Position numbers and translations under genes: made by a program
Part shown: positions 44,719-53,276 of the stretch, piece by piece
Position numbering within the stretch: position 1 is the stretch's first letter
Layout: each line of letters begins with the position of its first letter
DNA from: Thermus thermamylovorans
GTDB lineage: Bacteria; Deinococcota; Deinococci; Deinococcales; Thermaceae
Assembly: GCF_004307015.1 (NCBI RefSeq)
Contig: NZ_SIJL01000001.1
Span: 62,001 to 126,000 of the forward strand
Length of the DNA: 64,000 nucleotides
Reading direction: 5' to 3'
Notes under the pieces: generated by a model
Databases searched by the model: none
The model's input: the letters and a program-made list of their open reading frames with translations, nothing else
What the model was told of the DNA's origin: nothing

Positions 44719-45253
44719 GGCGCGGATCTACACCGGGGCTTACCGGGTGTACGGGATGATCTACCTGGTCCCGGGCTCGGGCACCGCCGACCTTCTGAAC
44801 CAGGAGCGGGCCTACCTCCCCGTCACCGGGGCCCTCATCTACGCCCCGGGCCATGCCCACCCCCCCGAGGCCAGGGACCTCAGGGCCAGCACCGGCTTCC
44901 TGGCCCTGCGCAAGGAGCGCATCCAGTGGGCGGTGGGGGGGAGGCCCAGCGAGCCCCGGGCGAGCCCCGCCCTCCTGGAGCGGCGGCGCCTGGCGTTCCT
45001 CTTCGGCGATTACCTGCTGGCGGGGGAGCTCCTCGTGCCCCGGGGGGTGCGGCTTTCCGACTTCCTCTCCCAGGCCAAGCCCTTCCAGGCCCTCCTGGAA
45101 GCCGGGCTTTACCTCCTCGCCCCGGGACGCCCCATCGTGGAGCTCACGCCCCAGGAACGCTTCCCCTTCGTCACCGTCAACCTGCGCCTGGCGGAGGCGG
45201 TGGCCGAGGCCCCGGGGGAGGCCCAGGACCCCAGGCTCACCCTGTTTGGCTGA
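44690..45253 (+). CDS. Hypothetical protein, 187 aa, coupled to recJ
   Basis: Starts with GTG 29 bases before the recJ stop. The N-terminal ~65 residues look beta-rich (RIYTGAYRVYGMIYLVPGSG, AYLPVTGALIYAPG), the rest helical with LAFLFGDYLLAGELLVPRGVRLSDFLSQ in pieces, then IVELTPQERFPFVTVNLRLAEAV. The FVTVNLRLAE region could be a small sensor-like strand pair. I do not recognise a family. The position suggests a link with recJ expression but nothing more. Its end overlaps the end of valS by 17 bases. Confidence 0.65.
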   Translation: MYRQPREAHEARIYTGAYRVYGMIYLVPGSGTADLLNQERAYLPVTGALIYAPGHAHPPEARDLRASTGFLALRKERIQWAVGGRPSEPRASPALLERRRLAFLFGDYLLAGELLVPRGVRLSDFLSQAKPFQALLEAGLYLLAPGRPIVELTPQERFPFVTVNLRLAEAVAEAPGEAQDPRLTLFG

Positions 45254-47825
45254 GGGCCTCCTGGAGGCGCGCGATCTGGGCCAGGTTTTCCCGAAGCCTC
45301 GCCTCCTCGGCCTCCACCACCTCCTTGGGGGCCCGTTCCCGGAAGCCGGGGGCGGAAAGCTTCCTTTGGCTCCGTTCCGCCAGGCTCACGAGCTCCTGGA
45401 GTCGCTTCTCCTGGCGGCGCCGCCACTCCGCCACGTCCAGAAGCCCCTCCAGGGGCATGCGCACCGTCACCTTGGGCATGGCCTTCACCAGGGCCCTTTC
45501 CGGACGCGCTTCCAGGGGTTCGGCCCGGCCCAGGAAGCGGAAGGCCTCCAGGTTCTCCAGGACCGCTTCCGCCTCCCCCTCCAGGTAGACCCGCACCTCC
45601 TGGGCCAGAGGAAGCCCGGCCTCCGCCTTCAGGGCCCGCACCGCGGTGACCGCCTGCCTCAGGGCCTCGAAGCGGGCCTCGGCCTCGAGGTCCTCCTGGC
45701 CCGCCTCCGGCCAAGGTTCCAGGGCCAGCTCTTCCTTCCCCGTGAGGGCCCCGTAGAGCTCGCTGGTGAGGAAGGGCATGAGGGGGTGGAGGAGCTTCAG
45801 GAGGGTGGCGAGGGCTTCCTCGAGGGTGCGTAGGGTAAAGGCGTTCCCCGCCTTGAGGGCTGGCTTGCTGGCCTCCAGGTACCAGTCGCAGAACTCGCTC
45901 CAGACGAGCTCGTAGATCTCCCTCGCCGCCTGGGCCAGGTCCAGGGCCTCGTAAAGGCCGGTGACCTCCCGCACCCCCCGGGCGAGGCGGCTTTGCATGA
46001 AGCGGTCCGCCAGGGTGGGGGCCTCGGTCTTGGCCTGGAAGCCTTCCCGGCTCATGAGGACGAAGCGGGCGGCGTTGTAGAGCTTGTTGGCGAAGTTCCG
46101 GGCCATCTCCAGCCAGCGGAGGTCGAGCCTGATGTCCTGCCCCCCGGTGGCCAGGTAGGTGAGGGCGAAGCGCAGGGCGTCCGCCCCGTAGCGTTCCACC
46201 ATCTCCAAGGGGTCGATGACGTTCCCCTTGGACTTGCTCATCTTCTGCCCCCTCTCGTCCAGGACCAGGCCGTGGAGGAGGACGGTCTTGAAGGGCCTTT
46301 CCCCTAGGAAGTGGTAGCCGGAAACCTCCATGCGGGAAACCCAGAGGAAGAGGATGTCGTAGCCCGTGACCAGGACGTCCCCGGGGTAGAAGGCCTTCAG
46401 GTCCTCCGTCTCTTCGGGCCAGCCCAGGGTGGCAAGGGGCCAAAGGGCCGAGGAGAACCAGGTGTCGAAGACGTCCTCGTCCCGCCTGAGGTTCTGGCCT
46501 CCACAGGCTTCACAGGCCTGGGGGTCTTCCAGGTAGCGCTCAGGGTGGGGCACGTTCACCGCCCCGCAGTCCTCGCAGTACCAGGCGGGGATCTGGTGCC
46601 CCCACCAGAGCTGGCGGGAGATGTTCCAGTCCCTGACCCCTTTTAGCCAGTCGAGGTTCACCTTTTTCCAGCGCTCGGGGACGAAGGCGATCTCGTCCCG
46701 CTCCAGGCCCTGGATGACCTTTTCCGCCAGGGGCTTCATGGCAAGCCACCACTGGGGGAAGATGGCGTACTCCAGGGGGGTAGCGCAGCGGGAGCAGGTG
46801 GCCATCTGGATGGTGTAGTCTTCTTCCTTGAGGAGGTGGCCCGCCTCCCGGAAGAGTTCCACGGCTTTTTTCCGGGCCGCAAACCGTTCCAGGCCCCTCA
46901 GGGCCTCGGGCACCCTATCCCCTGCCATGCGCCCCTCCAGGTCGATGACGGAGACCGGCTCCAGGCCGTGGCGGAGGCCGATCTCGTAGTCCAGGGGGTC
47001 GTGGGCGGGGGTCACCTTGAGGGCCCCGGTGCCGAAGTCCCGTTCCACCGCGGGGTCGGCCAGGATGGGGATCCAAACCCCCGTGAGGGGAATGCGGGCC
47101 CGCTTGCCGATGAGCCCCTGGTAGCGCTCGTCCTCGGGGTGGATGGCGAGGGCCTGGTCGGCGAAGACCGTCTCCGGGCGCACGGTGGCGATGGCGACCT
47201 CCCCGCCCCCTTCCACCTCGTAGCGCAGGGTGTAGAGCCGGCCCGGGGTGGGCTCCGTTTCCACCTCCAGGTCCGAAAGCGTGGTCTCGCACCGGGGGCA
47301 CCAGTTCACCAGGCGGGGGGCCCGGTAGGCCAGGCCCTCGTGGTAGTAGCGGCAGAAGGCGTAGCGCACCGCCTTGGAGCGGGCCTCGTCCATGGTGAAG
47401 GCCTCCCGGCTCCAGTCGGCGCTGGCCCCCAGGCGTTTGAGCTGGCGCAGGATGGTCCCCCCGGATTCCTCCTTCCACTGCCAGACCCGTTGCAAGAAGG
47501 CCTCCCGGCCCAGGTCGTTCCGGGTCTGGCCCTCCTTGAGGAGGAGCCTCTCCACCACCACCTGGGTGGCGATGCCCGCGTGGTCCGTGCCGGGGAGCCA
47601 GACCGCCTCAAACCCCCGCATGCGCTTAAAGCGGATGAGGGCGTCCTGCAGGGCGTTGTCCAGGGCGTGGCCCATGTGCAGGCTTCCCGTGACGTTGGGG
47701 GGCGGCATGAAAATGACAAAGGGTTTCTTGCCGCTTTTGGGGTCCGCCACGAAGGGGTGTTGCGCCCACCGCTCCGCCCACTTGGGCTCCACCGCTTGGG
47801 GATCGTAGGCCTTGGGCAGGTCCAT
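45237..47825 (-). CDS. valS: Valyl-tRNA synthetase
   Basis: An 862-residue class I synthetase that charges tRNA-Val, with editing of threonyl-AMP and Thr-tRNA. HIGH is HMGH at 50-53, KMSKS at 528-532; the editing CP1 domain has TVRPETVFADQA and GTGALKVTPAHDP; two CxxC pairs bind zinc (CPRCE, and the CEDC/CEACGG pair). The C-terminal coiled coil (RRRQEKRLQELVSL) binds the tRNA corner. ATG at 47825 follows a GGAGGG site by 4 bases and gives the length I recall for T. thermophilus; a start 7 codons earlier is less likely. Confidence 0.97.
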   Translation of the reverse strand: MDLPKAYDPQAVEPKWAERWAQHPFVADPKSGKKPFVIFMPPPNVTGSLHMGHALDNALQDALIRFKRMRGFEAVWLPGTDHAGIATQVVVERLLLKEGQTRNDLGREAFLQRVWQWKEESGGTILRQLKRLGASADWSREAFTMDEARSKAVRYAFCRYYHEGLAYRAPRLVNWCPRCETTLSDLEVETEPTPGRLYTLRYEVEGGGEVAIATVRPETVFADQALAIHPEDERYQGLIGKRARIPLTGVWIPILADPAVERDFGTGALKVTPAHDPLDYEIGLRHGLEPVSVIDLEGRMAGDRVPEALRGLERFAARKKAVELFREAGHLLKEEDYTIQMATCSRCATPLEYAIFPQWWLAMKPLAEKVIQGLERDEIAFVPERWKKVNLDWLKGVRDWNISRQLWWGHQIPAWYCEDCGAVNVPHPERYLEDPQACEACGGQNLRRDEDVFDTWFSSALWPLATLGWPEETEDLKAFYPGDVLVTGYDILFLWVSRMEVSGYHFLGERPFKTVLLHGLVLDERGQKMSKSKGNVIDPLEMVERYGADALRFALTYLATGGQDIRLDLRWLEMARNFANKLYNAARFVLMSREGFQAKTEAPTLADRFMQSRLARGVREVTGLYEALDLAQAAREIYELVWSEFCDWYLEASKPALKAGNAFTLRTLEEALATLLKLLHPLMPFLTSELYGALTGKEELALEPWPEAGQEDLEAEARFEALRQAVTAVRALKAEAGLPLAQEVRVYLEGEAEAVLENLEAFRFLGRAEPLEARPERALVKAMPKVTVRMPLEGLLDVAEWRRRQEKRLQELVSLAERSQRKLSAPGFRERAPKEVVEAEEARLRENLAQIARLQEALSQTG

Positions 47826-47867
47826 GCTACCCTCCACTTTACCCAAGAGGCGCTACCATGGGACCAC

Positions 47868-48247
47868 ATGGGCGAGGCGGCCAGGACCCCACCCCTGAGC
47901 CCTGCCGCCTACCTGGGGATGGAGGCGGGAAGCCCCGTGCGCCACGAGCTCTTGGAGGGCATCCCCTCTGCGAGGAGAACCCTTGTCCGGTGGCCGAGGG
48001 GGTTTCCCCCGGCACGGAGCGGTCCGACCGGGGGGAGAAGCCCCACAACTACCTGCGTCTGCCTATCCTGGAGGCCTACCTGCCGGTGGGCCCCGAGGAG
48101 CCCCGGGTGGAGGTCTGCCGCCGGGAAGGGGAGGGCCTTCGCCTGGAGGTCTACGCGGGGGGGCGGGTGCCCTTGCCCTGCCTGGAGGCCCTTTGGGACC
48201 TCGAGGCCCCCTACGAGGGCGTGGAGCCGGAAAGCGCGTGGAGGTAG
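47868..48247 (+). pseudogene. Uma2-family gene with internal deletion
   Basis: Frame one from ATG 47868 reads MGEAARTPPLSPAAYL and RHELLEGIPSA, the usual start of Uma2 proteins. The end, EGVSPGTERSDRGEK, HNYLRLPILEAYLPV and PRVEVCRREGEGLRLEVYA, is in another frame from about 47980. The middle (~70 residues with the catalytic PD-x-x-V and the strand before it) is gone. The deletion together with the frame change shows a dead gene. Compare the intact Uma2 protein at 817-1341. The tail overlaps the next minus-strand gene by 37 bases. Confidence 0.75.
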
Positions 48248-48813
48248 TAGCGCCCTTCCCCCAGGGTGAAGAAGGCGTCCTCGTAGGCCAGGCCCTCGAT
48301 GGCGGTGTCCGTGGGGATCCTCAAGCGGGTTTCCCCCACCTGGATTCCCTCGGGAAGCACCCGCAACACCCCTCGGGCCACCTCCAGGCCCTCCGCCTCG
48401 GGGTCGTTCAAGGGGGTGTGGAGGAGGCGCACGGGAAGGCCTTGCAGGCTATGGAGCACGTTCGTGGGGTCCCGGAAGGGGGCGCGGTGGAGGAGCCTTT
48501 CCTCCACCTCGGCCACCTCCCCCAAGAGGGCGTAGCGGTCCAAGGGGAGGAGGGCTTTGCCCCCCTCCAGGAGGACCAGGAAACGCTCCCGGTCCTCTTC
48601 GGAGAGGAGGACCGGGGCCTTGTGGGGCCCTACCCTGGGGTCCTGGTCCAGCCGCCCCCGGAGGAGGGCCCGGGCGGCCTCCAGGGCCTCCTCCCGGGTG
48701 CCGTAGAGGCTATAGGGGTTCACCTTGAAGAGGAGGTGGTAGCCCCTGGGTCCCTGGACCAGCCAGGCCAGGTGGAGTTCGAAGAGGCGGCGCTTCTGCC
48801 ACTCGGGGTACAC
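48211..48813 (-). CDS. Hypothetical protein, 200 aa
   Basis: Starts with GTG at 48813 (YPEWQKRRLFELHLAWLVQG) 5 bases after a TATACT box, so it is probably leaderless; the frame runs on upstream through mrp but that is chance. Segments HLLFKVNPYSLYGTREEALEAARALL and ALLPLDRYALLGEVAEVEERLL appear in pieces and suggest an alpha/beta fold, followed by beta-rich text with a TDTAIEGLAYEDAF motif. No family recognised. Divergent from mrp. Confidence 0.6.
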   Translation of the reverse strand: MYPEWQKRRLFELHLAWLVQGPRGYHLLFKVNPYSLYGTREEALEAARALLRGRLDQDPRVGPHKAPVLLSEEDRERFLVLLEGGKALLPLDRYALLGEVAEVEERLLHRAPFRDPTNVLHSLQGLPVRLLHTPLNDPEAEGLEVARGVLRVLPEGIQVGETRLRIPTDTAIEGLAYEDAFFTLGEGRYYLHALSGSTPS

Positions 48814-48818
48814 GGGAA

Positions 48819-48824
48819 AGTATA
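48819..48824 (-). promoter_or_regulatory. -10 box of the 200-aa hypothetical gene (leaderless)
   Basis: TATACT on the minus strand, 5 bases before the GTG at 48813. It fixes the start of this gene. Confidence 0.5.
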
Positions 48825-48847
48825 AGGCCCCATTGTGCCTTCGCCCC

Positions 48848-48876
48848 TTGCCCGCCGCTATCCCCGGGTATAGCCT
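48848..48876 (+). promoter_or_regulatory. Promoter of mrp
   Basis: TTGCCC (48848-48853) and TAGCCT (48871-48876) with a 17-base spacer, 9 bases before the mrp ATG. Confidence 0.5.
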
Positions 48877-48885
48877 AAGCCCGGT

Positions 48886-49938
48886 ATGGCGCTTACCGAG
48901 GAACGGGTCCTCGAGGCCCTGCGCACGGTGATGGACCCGGAGTTGGGGAGGGACCTGGTCTCCCTGGGCATGGTGAAGGAGGTGCGCCTGGAGGGGACCA
49001 GGGTGGACCTCCTCGTCTACCTCACCACCCCTGCCTGCCCCCTCAAGGGGCAGATCGAGGCGGACATCCGGCGGGCCCTCCTTCCCCTGGGGGCCTCCGA
49101 GGTGCGGGTCCGCTTCGGGGGCGGGGTGAAGGCCCCCGAGCAGTACCCCATCCCTGGGGTCAAGCACGTGGTGGCGGTGGGCTCGGGGAAGGGGGGGGTG
49201 GGGAAGAGCACCGCGGCCGCCAACCTGGCCCTGGCCCTCCGGGGGGAAGGGGCCCAGGTGGGCCTCCTGGACGCCGACCTCTACGGGCCCAGCCAGGCCA
49301 AGATGTTCGGGCTGGAGGGGCAGAGGCTCAGGGTGGACGAAAACCGCAAGATCCTCCCCCTGGAGGCCTACGGCCTTAAGGTGCTCTCCATCGCCAACAT
49401 CGTCCCCCCGGGCCAGGCCATGGTCTGGCGGGGGCCCATCCTCCACGGCACCATCCGCCAGTTCCTGGAGGAGGTGAGCTGGGGGGAGCTGGACTACCTG
49501 GTGGTGGACCTTCCCCCGGGCACCGGGGACGTGCAGCTCTCCCTCGCCCAGCTCACCCGGGTCTCGGGGGGGGTGATCGTCACCACCCCCCAGGAGGTGG
49601 CCCTGATCGACGCCGAGCGGGCCGCGGACATGTTCCACAAGGTGCAGGTGCCCGTGCTCGGGGTCCTGGAGAACATGTCCTCTTTCCTCTGCCCCCACTG
49701 CGGCCAGCCCACCCCCATCTTCGGGGAGGGGGGCGGGAGGCGGCTTGCGGAGCGGCTCAGGACCCGCTTCCTGGGGGAGATCCCCCTCACCCTCCCGCTC
49801 AGGGAAAGCGGCGACCGGGGGCGGCCCATCCTGGTGGAGGCCCCCGAGGGCCCCGAGGCGGAGGCCTTCCGCCGGGCGGCCCGGGAGCTGGCCGCCGCCC
49901 TGAGCGTCCAGGCCTTCATCGCCCTCCCCATGGCCTAG
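48886..49938 (+). CDS. mrp: Iron-sulfur cluster carrier protein Mrp/ApbC
   Basis: A 350-residue P-loop ATPase that carries Fe-S clusters to target proteins. An N-terminal MIP18/DUF59 domain (residues 1-~85, EERVLEALRTVMDPELGRDLV, with C in PACPL) precedes the deviant Walker A GSGKGGVGKST, Walker B-like LDADLYGPSQ and DLPPGTGDVQL, and the cluster-binding CPHC in SSFLCPHCGQP. It lies 1 base before a SufR-like regulator gene, so they form an Fe-S operon. Confidence 0.95.
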   Translation: MALTEERVLEALRTVMDPELGRDLVSLGMVKEVRLEGTRVDLLVYLTTPACPLKGQIEADIRRALLPLGASEVRVRFGGGVKAPEQYPIPGVKHVVAVGSGKGGVGKSTAAANLALALRGEGAQVGLLDADLYGPSQAKMFGLEGQRLRVDENRKILPLEAYGLKVLSIANIVPPGQAMVWRGPILHGTIRQFLEEVSWGELDYLVVDLPPGTGDVQLSLAQLTRVSGGVIVTTPQEVALIDAERAADMFHKVQVPVLGVLENMSSFLCPHCGQPTPIFGEGGGRRLAERLRTRFLGEIPLTLPLRESGDRGRPILVEAPEGPEAEAFRRAARELAAALSVQAFIALPMA

Positions 49939-49939
49939 C

Positions 49940-50542
49940 ATGCCCCTCCTCCTGGAGACCACCAAAGAACGGGTTCTGGACCTCCTCCGGGCCAGGCCCC
50001 GCACCGCCAAGGAGGTGGCCGAGGCCCTGGGGGTGAGCCGGGCGGCGGTCTTGAAGCACCTCCAGGACCTGGAGGCCCGCGGCCTGGTGCGCTCGGAGGT
50101 GCGGAAGTGCGCGGGCCGGGGGCGGCCCTACCGCCTCTACCGGGCGCGGGACGGGGAGGCCCCCTACGCCGCCCTCTGCGGGGAGGTCCTCAAGGGCCTG
50201 GAGGGGGCCTTGGGGCGGGAGGGGGTGGTGGCCTTCCTCCTCGAGCGGAACCGGGCCCTCCTCGCCCCCCTCCACCTCCAGGACCTCCCCTTGCGGGAAA
50301 AGCTCGCCCGCCTGGCCCTCTTCCTGCGGGAGCAGGGTTACGAGGCCGAGGTGGTGGAGGAGGGGGGAGAGCTTTACCTCTGCCAAAGGCGCTGCCCCAA
50401 GCTGGCCCTCTCCCGGGAGCACGAGGCCCTTTGCGAAAGCGAGCTCCTGGCCTACCAGGAGCTCCTGGGCCTCCCCCTCTCCCGCGAGGAGCGCATCGCC
50501 CAGGGGGGAAGCTGCTGCCGCTACCGGGTGGGCTCCTCGTAG
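49940..50542 (+). CDS. SufR-like Fe-S transcriptional regulator
   Basis: A 200-residue regulator with an N-terminal winged helix (TAKEVAEALGVSRAAVLKHLQDLE, seen around residues 20-60) and a C-terminal cysteine cluster: LCQRRC, then 12 residues to LCESE, then SCCRY near the end. This fits the DeoR/ArsR-like SufR group, which binds a 4Fe-4S cluster and represses Fe-S assembly genes. The neighbouring mrp gene supports the call. The exact cysteine spacing differs a little from cyanobacterial SufR, so the symbol is left open. Confidence 0.82.
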   Translation: MPLLLETTKERVLDLLRARPRTAKEVAEALGVSRAAVLKHLQDLEARGLVRSEVRKCAGRGRPYRLYRARDGEAPYAALCGEVLKGLEGALGREGVVAFLLERNRALLAPLHLQDLPLREKLARLALFLREQGYEAEVVEEGGELYLCQRRCPKLALSREHEALCESELLAYQELLGLPLSREERIAQGGSCCRYRVGSS

Positions 50543-51315
50543 AGCCCCTCCAGGGCCAGGCCCGACTCGGGCAGGGTCTGGCTCCCATCCACCACCAGGG
50601 CGTGGCCCGTGATGTAGCGGGCCTCCTCCGAGGCCAGGAAGAGGGCGGCGTAGGCCACCTCCTCAGGGGTCCCCAGGCGCCTCAGGGGGATGGTGGCCTC
50701 CATCTTGCGCCGGTAGTCCTCGCTGAGCTCCCCGAGCCCCTCGGTGGCGACGTTGCCCGGGAGCACGGCGTTCACGGTGATCCCGTAAGGGGCGAGTTCG
50801 ATGGCCGCGGAGCGCATAAACCCCAGCATCCCCGCCTTGGTGGCCCCATAGTGGCTCCAGCCCGGGTACCCGGTGATGGGCCCGGTGATGGAGGAGGTGA
50901 GGACGATGCGCCCCGCCCTCGAGCGCCGCAGGAGGGGAAGGAAGGCCTTCACCGCCAGGAACATCCCCTTGAGGTTCACCGCCATCACCCGCTCCCAGTC
51001 GGCCTCCTCCATGGTGAGGAGGGAGGCCTGGGGGTAGATCCCGGCGTTGGCCAGGAGGATGTCCGCCCCCCCGAAGGCCGCCTCCACCTTCCCGGCGGCC
51101 GCCTGTAGGTCGGGGAGGCGGGCCACGTCCGCCCGCAGGAAGAGGGCCTCGCCCCCTTCCTTGCGGATGGCTTCCACCACCCCCTGGCCTGCCCCCTCGT
51201 CCAGGTCCAGGACCGCCACCCTGGCCCCCGCCTGGGCGAAGACCCGGGCCATCCCCCGGCCGATGCCCTTGGCCCCACCGGTCACCACCGCCACCTTGCC
51301 GTCCATGCGGAACAT
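50521..51315 (-). CDS. SDR-family oxidoreductase
   Basis: A 264-residue classical short-chain dehydrogenase. The cofactor motif is VTGGAKGIGRG, an aspartate at the end of strand 2 (VAVLDLDEG) predicts NAD(H), NAG is in LLANAGIYP, and the active-site S and YxxxK are in LTSSITGPITGYPG and YGATKAG. FabG-like, but the substrate is unknown. GGGGGGAGG precedes the ATG at 51315. It is divergent from prmA and convergent with the SufR-like gene. Confidence 0.85.
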   Translation of the reverse strand: MFRMDGKVAVVTGGAKGIGRGMARVFAQAGARVAVLDLDEGAGQGVVEAIRKEGGEALFLRADVARLPDLQAAAGKVEAAFGGADILLANAGIYPQASLLTMEEADWERVMAVNLKGMFLAVKAFLPLLRRSRAGRIVLTSSITGPITGYPGWSHYGATKAGMLGFMRSAAIELAPYGITVNAVLPGNVATEGLGELSEDYRRKMEATIPLRRLGTPEEVAYAALFLASEEARYITGHALVVDGSQTLPESGLALEGLYEEPTR

Positions 51316-51339
51316 TGGGAGCCTCCCCCCTTAGCCTAA

Positions 51340-51345
51340 TAGAAT
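51340..51345 (+). promoter_or_regulatory. -10 box of prmA (leaderless)
   Basis: TAGAAT ends 7 bases before GTG 51353. It overlaps the ATG at 51344, so that ATG cannot be the start. Confidence 0.6.
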
Positions 51346-51352
51346 GTCCCCC

Positions 51353-52117
51353 GTGTGGGTCTACCGCCTCAAGGGCTCTCCCTGGGAGCTTGATCCCCTC
51401 ATCCCCGAGCTCTTCGCCCGGGGGGCGCGGGGCCTCGAGGAGCGGGAAGGGGAAATCCTCGCCTACTTCCCCGCTCCCCAGGACCTGCCCTATGGCGGGG
51501 TGTGGGAAGCCTTCCCGGACGAGGACTGGCTGGAGGCCTGGCGGCGGGACCTTAAGCCCGTGGAGGCGGGGCCTTTCCTGGTGCTGGCGCCTTGGCATTC
51601 GTGGGAAGGGGAGGGGATTCCCCTGGTGATCGAGCCCGGCATGGCCTTCGGCACCGGGCACCACGAGACCACCCGCCTGGCCCTCGCCGCCCTGGCCCGC
51701 CACCTCCGCCCCGGGGAGAAGGTCCTGGACCTGGGCACGGGAAGCGGGATCCTGGCCATCGCCGCCGCCAGGCTGGGGGGGGAGGCGGTGGGGGTGGACG
51801 TGGATGGGAGCGTCCTCCCCCAGGCGGAGGCCAACGCCCGGCAGAACGGGGTTTCCGTGCGCTTTCTCCTGGGGAGCCTGGAGGAGGCCCGGCCCCTGGG
51901 CCCCTTCGGCCTGGTGGTGGCCAACCTCTTCGCCGAGCTCCACCGGGACCTGGCCCCCCTTTACCCGGAGGCCCTGGCCCCCGGGGGGAGGCTTCTCCTC
52001 ACGGGGATCCTTAAGGAGAAGGCCCCTCTGGTGCGGGAGGCCCTGGCGGGCGCGGGGCTCGGCCCCCTGGAGGAGGCGGCCGAGGGGGAGTGGGTCCTCC
52101 TGGCCTACCGGAGGTAA
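51353..52117 (+). CDS. prmA: Ribosomal protein L11 methyltransferase
   Basis: A 254-residue SAM enzyme that trimethylates ribosomal protein L11. The N-terminal substrate domain starts VWVYRLKG, then the linker and GMAFGTGHHETTRLAL, the SAM motif VLDLGTGSGILAIAA and the NL motif VVANLFAEL. GTG at 51353 gives exactly the length I recall for T. thermophilus PrmA and agrees with the -10 box. rsmE follows after 2 bases, with GGAGG inside the end of prmA. Confidence 0.96.
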   Translation: MWVYRLKGSPWELDPLIPELFARGARGLEEREGEILAYFPAPQDLPYGGVWEAFPDEDWLEAWRRDLKPVEAGPFLVLAPWHSWEGEGIPLVIEPGMAFGTGHHETTRLALAALARHLRPGEKVLDLGTGSGILAIAAARLGGEAVGVDVDGSVLPQAEANARQNGVSVRFLLGSLEEARPLGPFGLVVANLFAELHRDLAPLYPEALAPGGRLLLTGILKEKAPLVREALAGAGLGPLEEAAEGEWVLLAYRR

Positions 52118-52119
52118 GG

Positions 52120-52806
52120 GTGCGCCCCCACCGCGCCTACAGCCCCGGCCTCACCGGGGTGCTTCCCTTAAGGGAAAGCCGCCACCTCCTGGAGGTCTTA
52201 AGGGCCCGGGTGGGGGACCGTTTCACCGTCTTTGACGCCGAGCGGGAGGCCCTGGCGGAGGTGGTGGAGCTAGGGCCCCCCGTGCGCTACCGCCTCCTGG
52301 AGGAGCGGCGCCCCGAGCGGGAGGTGGGGGTGGAGGTGGCCCTCTACCCGGCCCTCCTCAAGGGGGACAAGCTCGCCGAGGTGGTGCGCGCGGCCACGGA
52401 GCTCGGGGCCACCCGCATCCAGCCCCTCATCACCCGCCACTCCGTGCCCAAGGGGATGGGGGAGGGGAAGCTCCGCCGCCTCCAGGCCATCGCCGTGGAG
52501 GCGGCCAAGCAGTCGGGGAGGCTTCGGGTCCCGGAGGTGCTTCCCCCCATCCCCCTAGGGGAGGTGCCGGAGGCGGCCCAGGGCCTGGTGGCCCACGTGG
52601 GGGCCAGCGCCCTGGTGCGGGAGGTCTTAGACCCCCTGAAGCCCCTGGCCCTGGCGGTGGGGCCCGAGGGGGGGTTTGCGGAGGAGGAGGTGGAGCTTTT
52701 GCAGGAGAAGGGCTTCCTCCCCGTGACCCTGGGGCGGCGGATCCTGCGGGCGGAGACGGCGGCCATAGCCCTCCTCGCCCTCGGCACCGCGGGGGAGGGG
52801 AGGTGA
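52120..52806 (+). CDS. rsmE: 16S rRNA m3U1498 methyltransferase RsmE
   Basis: A 228-residue SPOUT methyltransferase for U1498 of 16S rRNA. An N-terminal PUA-like domain (RPHRAYSPGLTGVLPL) is followed by the knotted domain with ALLKGDKLAEVVRAATELGA, AVGPEGGFAEEEVELL and LGRRILRAETAAIALL. GTG at 52120, 6 bases after GGAGG, matches the N-terminus of the Thermus enzyme; an upstream in-frame ATG lies inside prmA. The gene is followed by a perfect 12-bp hairpin. Confidence 0.95.
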   Translation: MRPHRAYSPGLTGVLPLRESRHLLEVLRARVGDRFTVFDAEREALAEVVELGPPVRYRLLEERRPEREVGVEVALYPALLKGDKLAEVVRAATELGATRIQPLITRHSVPKGMGEGKLRRLQAIAVEAAKQSGRLRVPEVLPPIPLGEVPEAAQGLVAHVGASALVREVLDPLKPLALAVGPEGGFAEEEVELLQEKGFLPVTLGRRILRAETAAIALLALGTAGEGR

Positions 52807-52829
52807 GGGCGGGGGCCCCGGCAAAGCCA

Positions 52830-52857
52830 CCCCGCCCGGGCTTGCGCCCGGGCGGGG
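52830..52857 (+). terminator. Perfect 12-bp GC hairpin after rsmE
   Basis: CCCCGCCCGGGC (52830-52841), loop TTGC, GCCCGGGCGGGG (52846-52857). No T run. Placed 23 bases after the rsmE stop and 30 before the next ATG. Likely an operon-end structure. Confidence 0.6.
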
Positions 52858-52886
52858 GCCCCGGTAGCCTGGGGGGAGGCTTGGCC

Positions 52887-53276
52887 ATGCGGCTTTGGCC
52901 CCTTCTCCTCCTCACCCTCCTCGCCGGGTGCCGTTTCACCTTTCTGCCCCTGGACCCGGGGCGGCCCCTGCCACCGGAGCGGCCCTTCCTGGTGGCCCGT
53001 CTCGCCCCCGCGGCGGAGGAGGCCCGGCTTTGGGTGCGGGTGGAAAGGCTTCCCCGCCCCGGCTACCTGCACCTCAGGTGGTTCCGGGAGGAGGAGCTCC
53101 TCCTGGAGCGGGCCCTCTTCCTGGAGGGCCCGGGGGAGTACCGGGCGGCCCTGCCCCTGGGGGAGGGCTACCACCGCCTGGTGGGGCTTTGGGAGGGAGC
53201 CCCCCTCTTCCAGCTGGACCTGGGCACGCCCCGGCTACCGGACCCCGAGGAGGAGGAGGAAGAGGGGGAAGGTTAG
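52887..53276 (+). CDS. Putative lipoprotein, 129 aa
   Basis: An N-terminal lipoprotein signal (MRLWPLLLLTLLAGC, acylated C15) and a mature part of about 110 residues with likely beta strands (RLWVRVERLPRPGYLHLRW, FLEGPGEYRAALPLGEGYH). The acidic tail of glutamates lies in the segment that overlaps the convergent AEC gene by 42 bases. The ATG at 52887 is chosen for the signal peptide. Function unknown. Confidence 0.65.
   Translation: MRLWPLLLLTLLAGCRFTFLPLDPGRPLPPERPFLVARLAPAAEEARLWVRVERLPRPGYLHLRWFREEELLLERALFLEGPGEYRAALPLGEGYHRLVGLWEGAPLFQLDLGTPRLPDPEEEEEEGEG

Noticed and set aside
51344-51352. ATG 51344 as the prmA start
   Set aside because: It overlaps the TAGAAT -10 box, while the GTG at 51353 gives the expected 254 residues.
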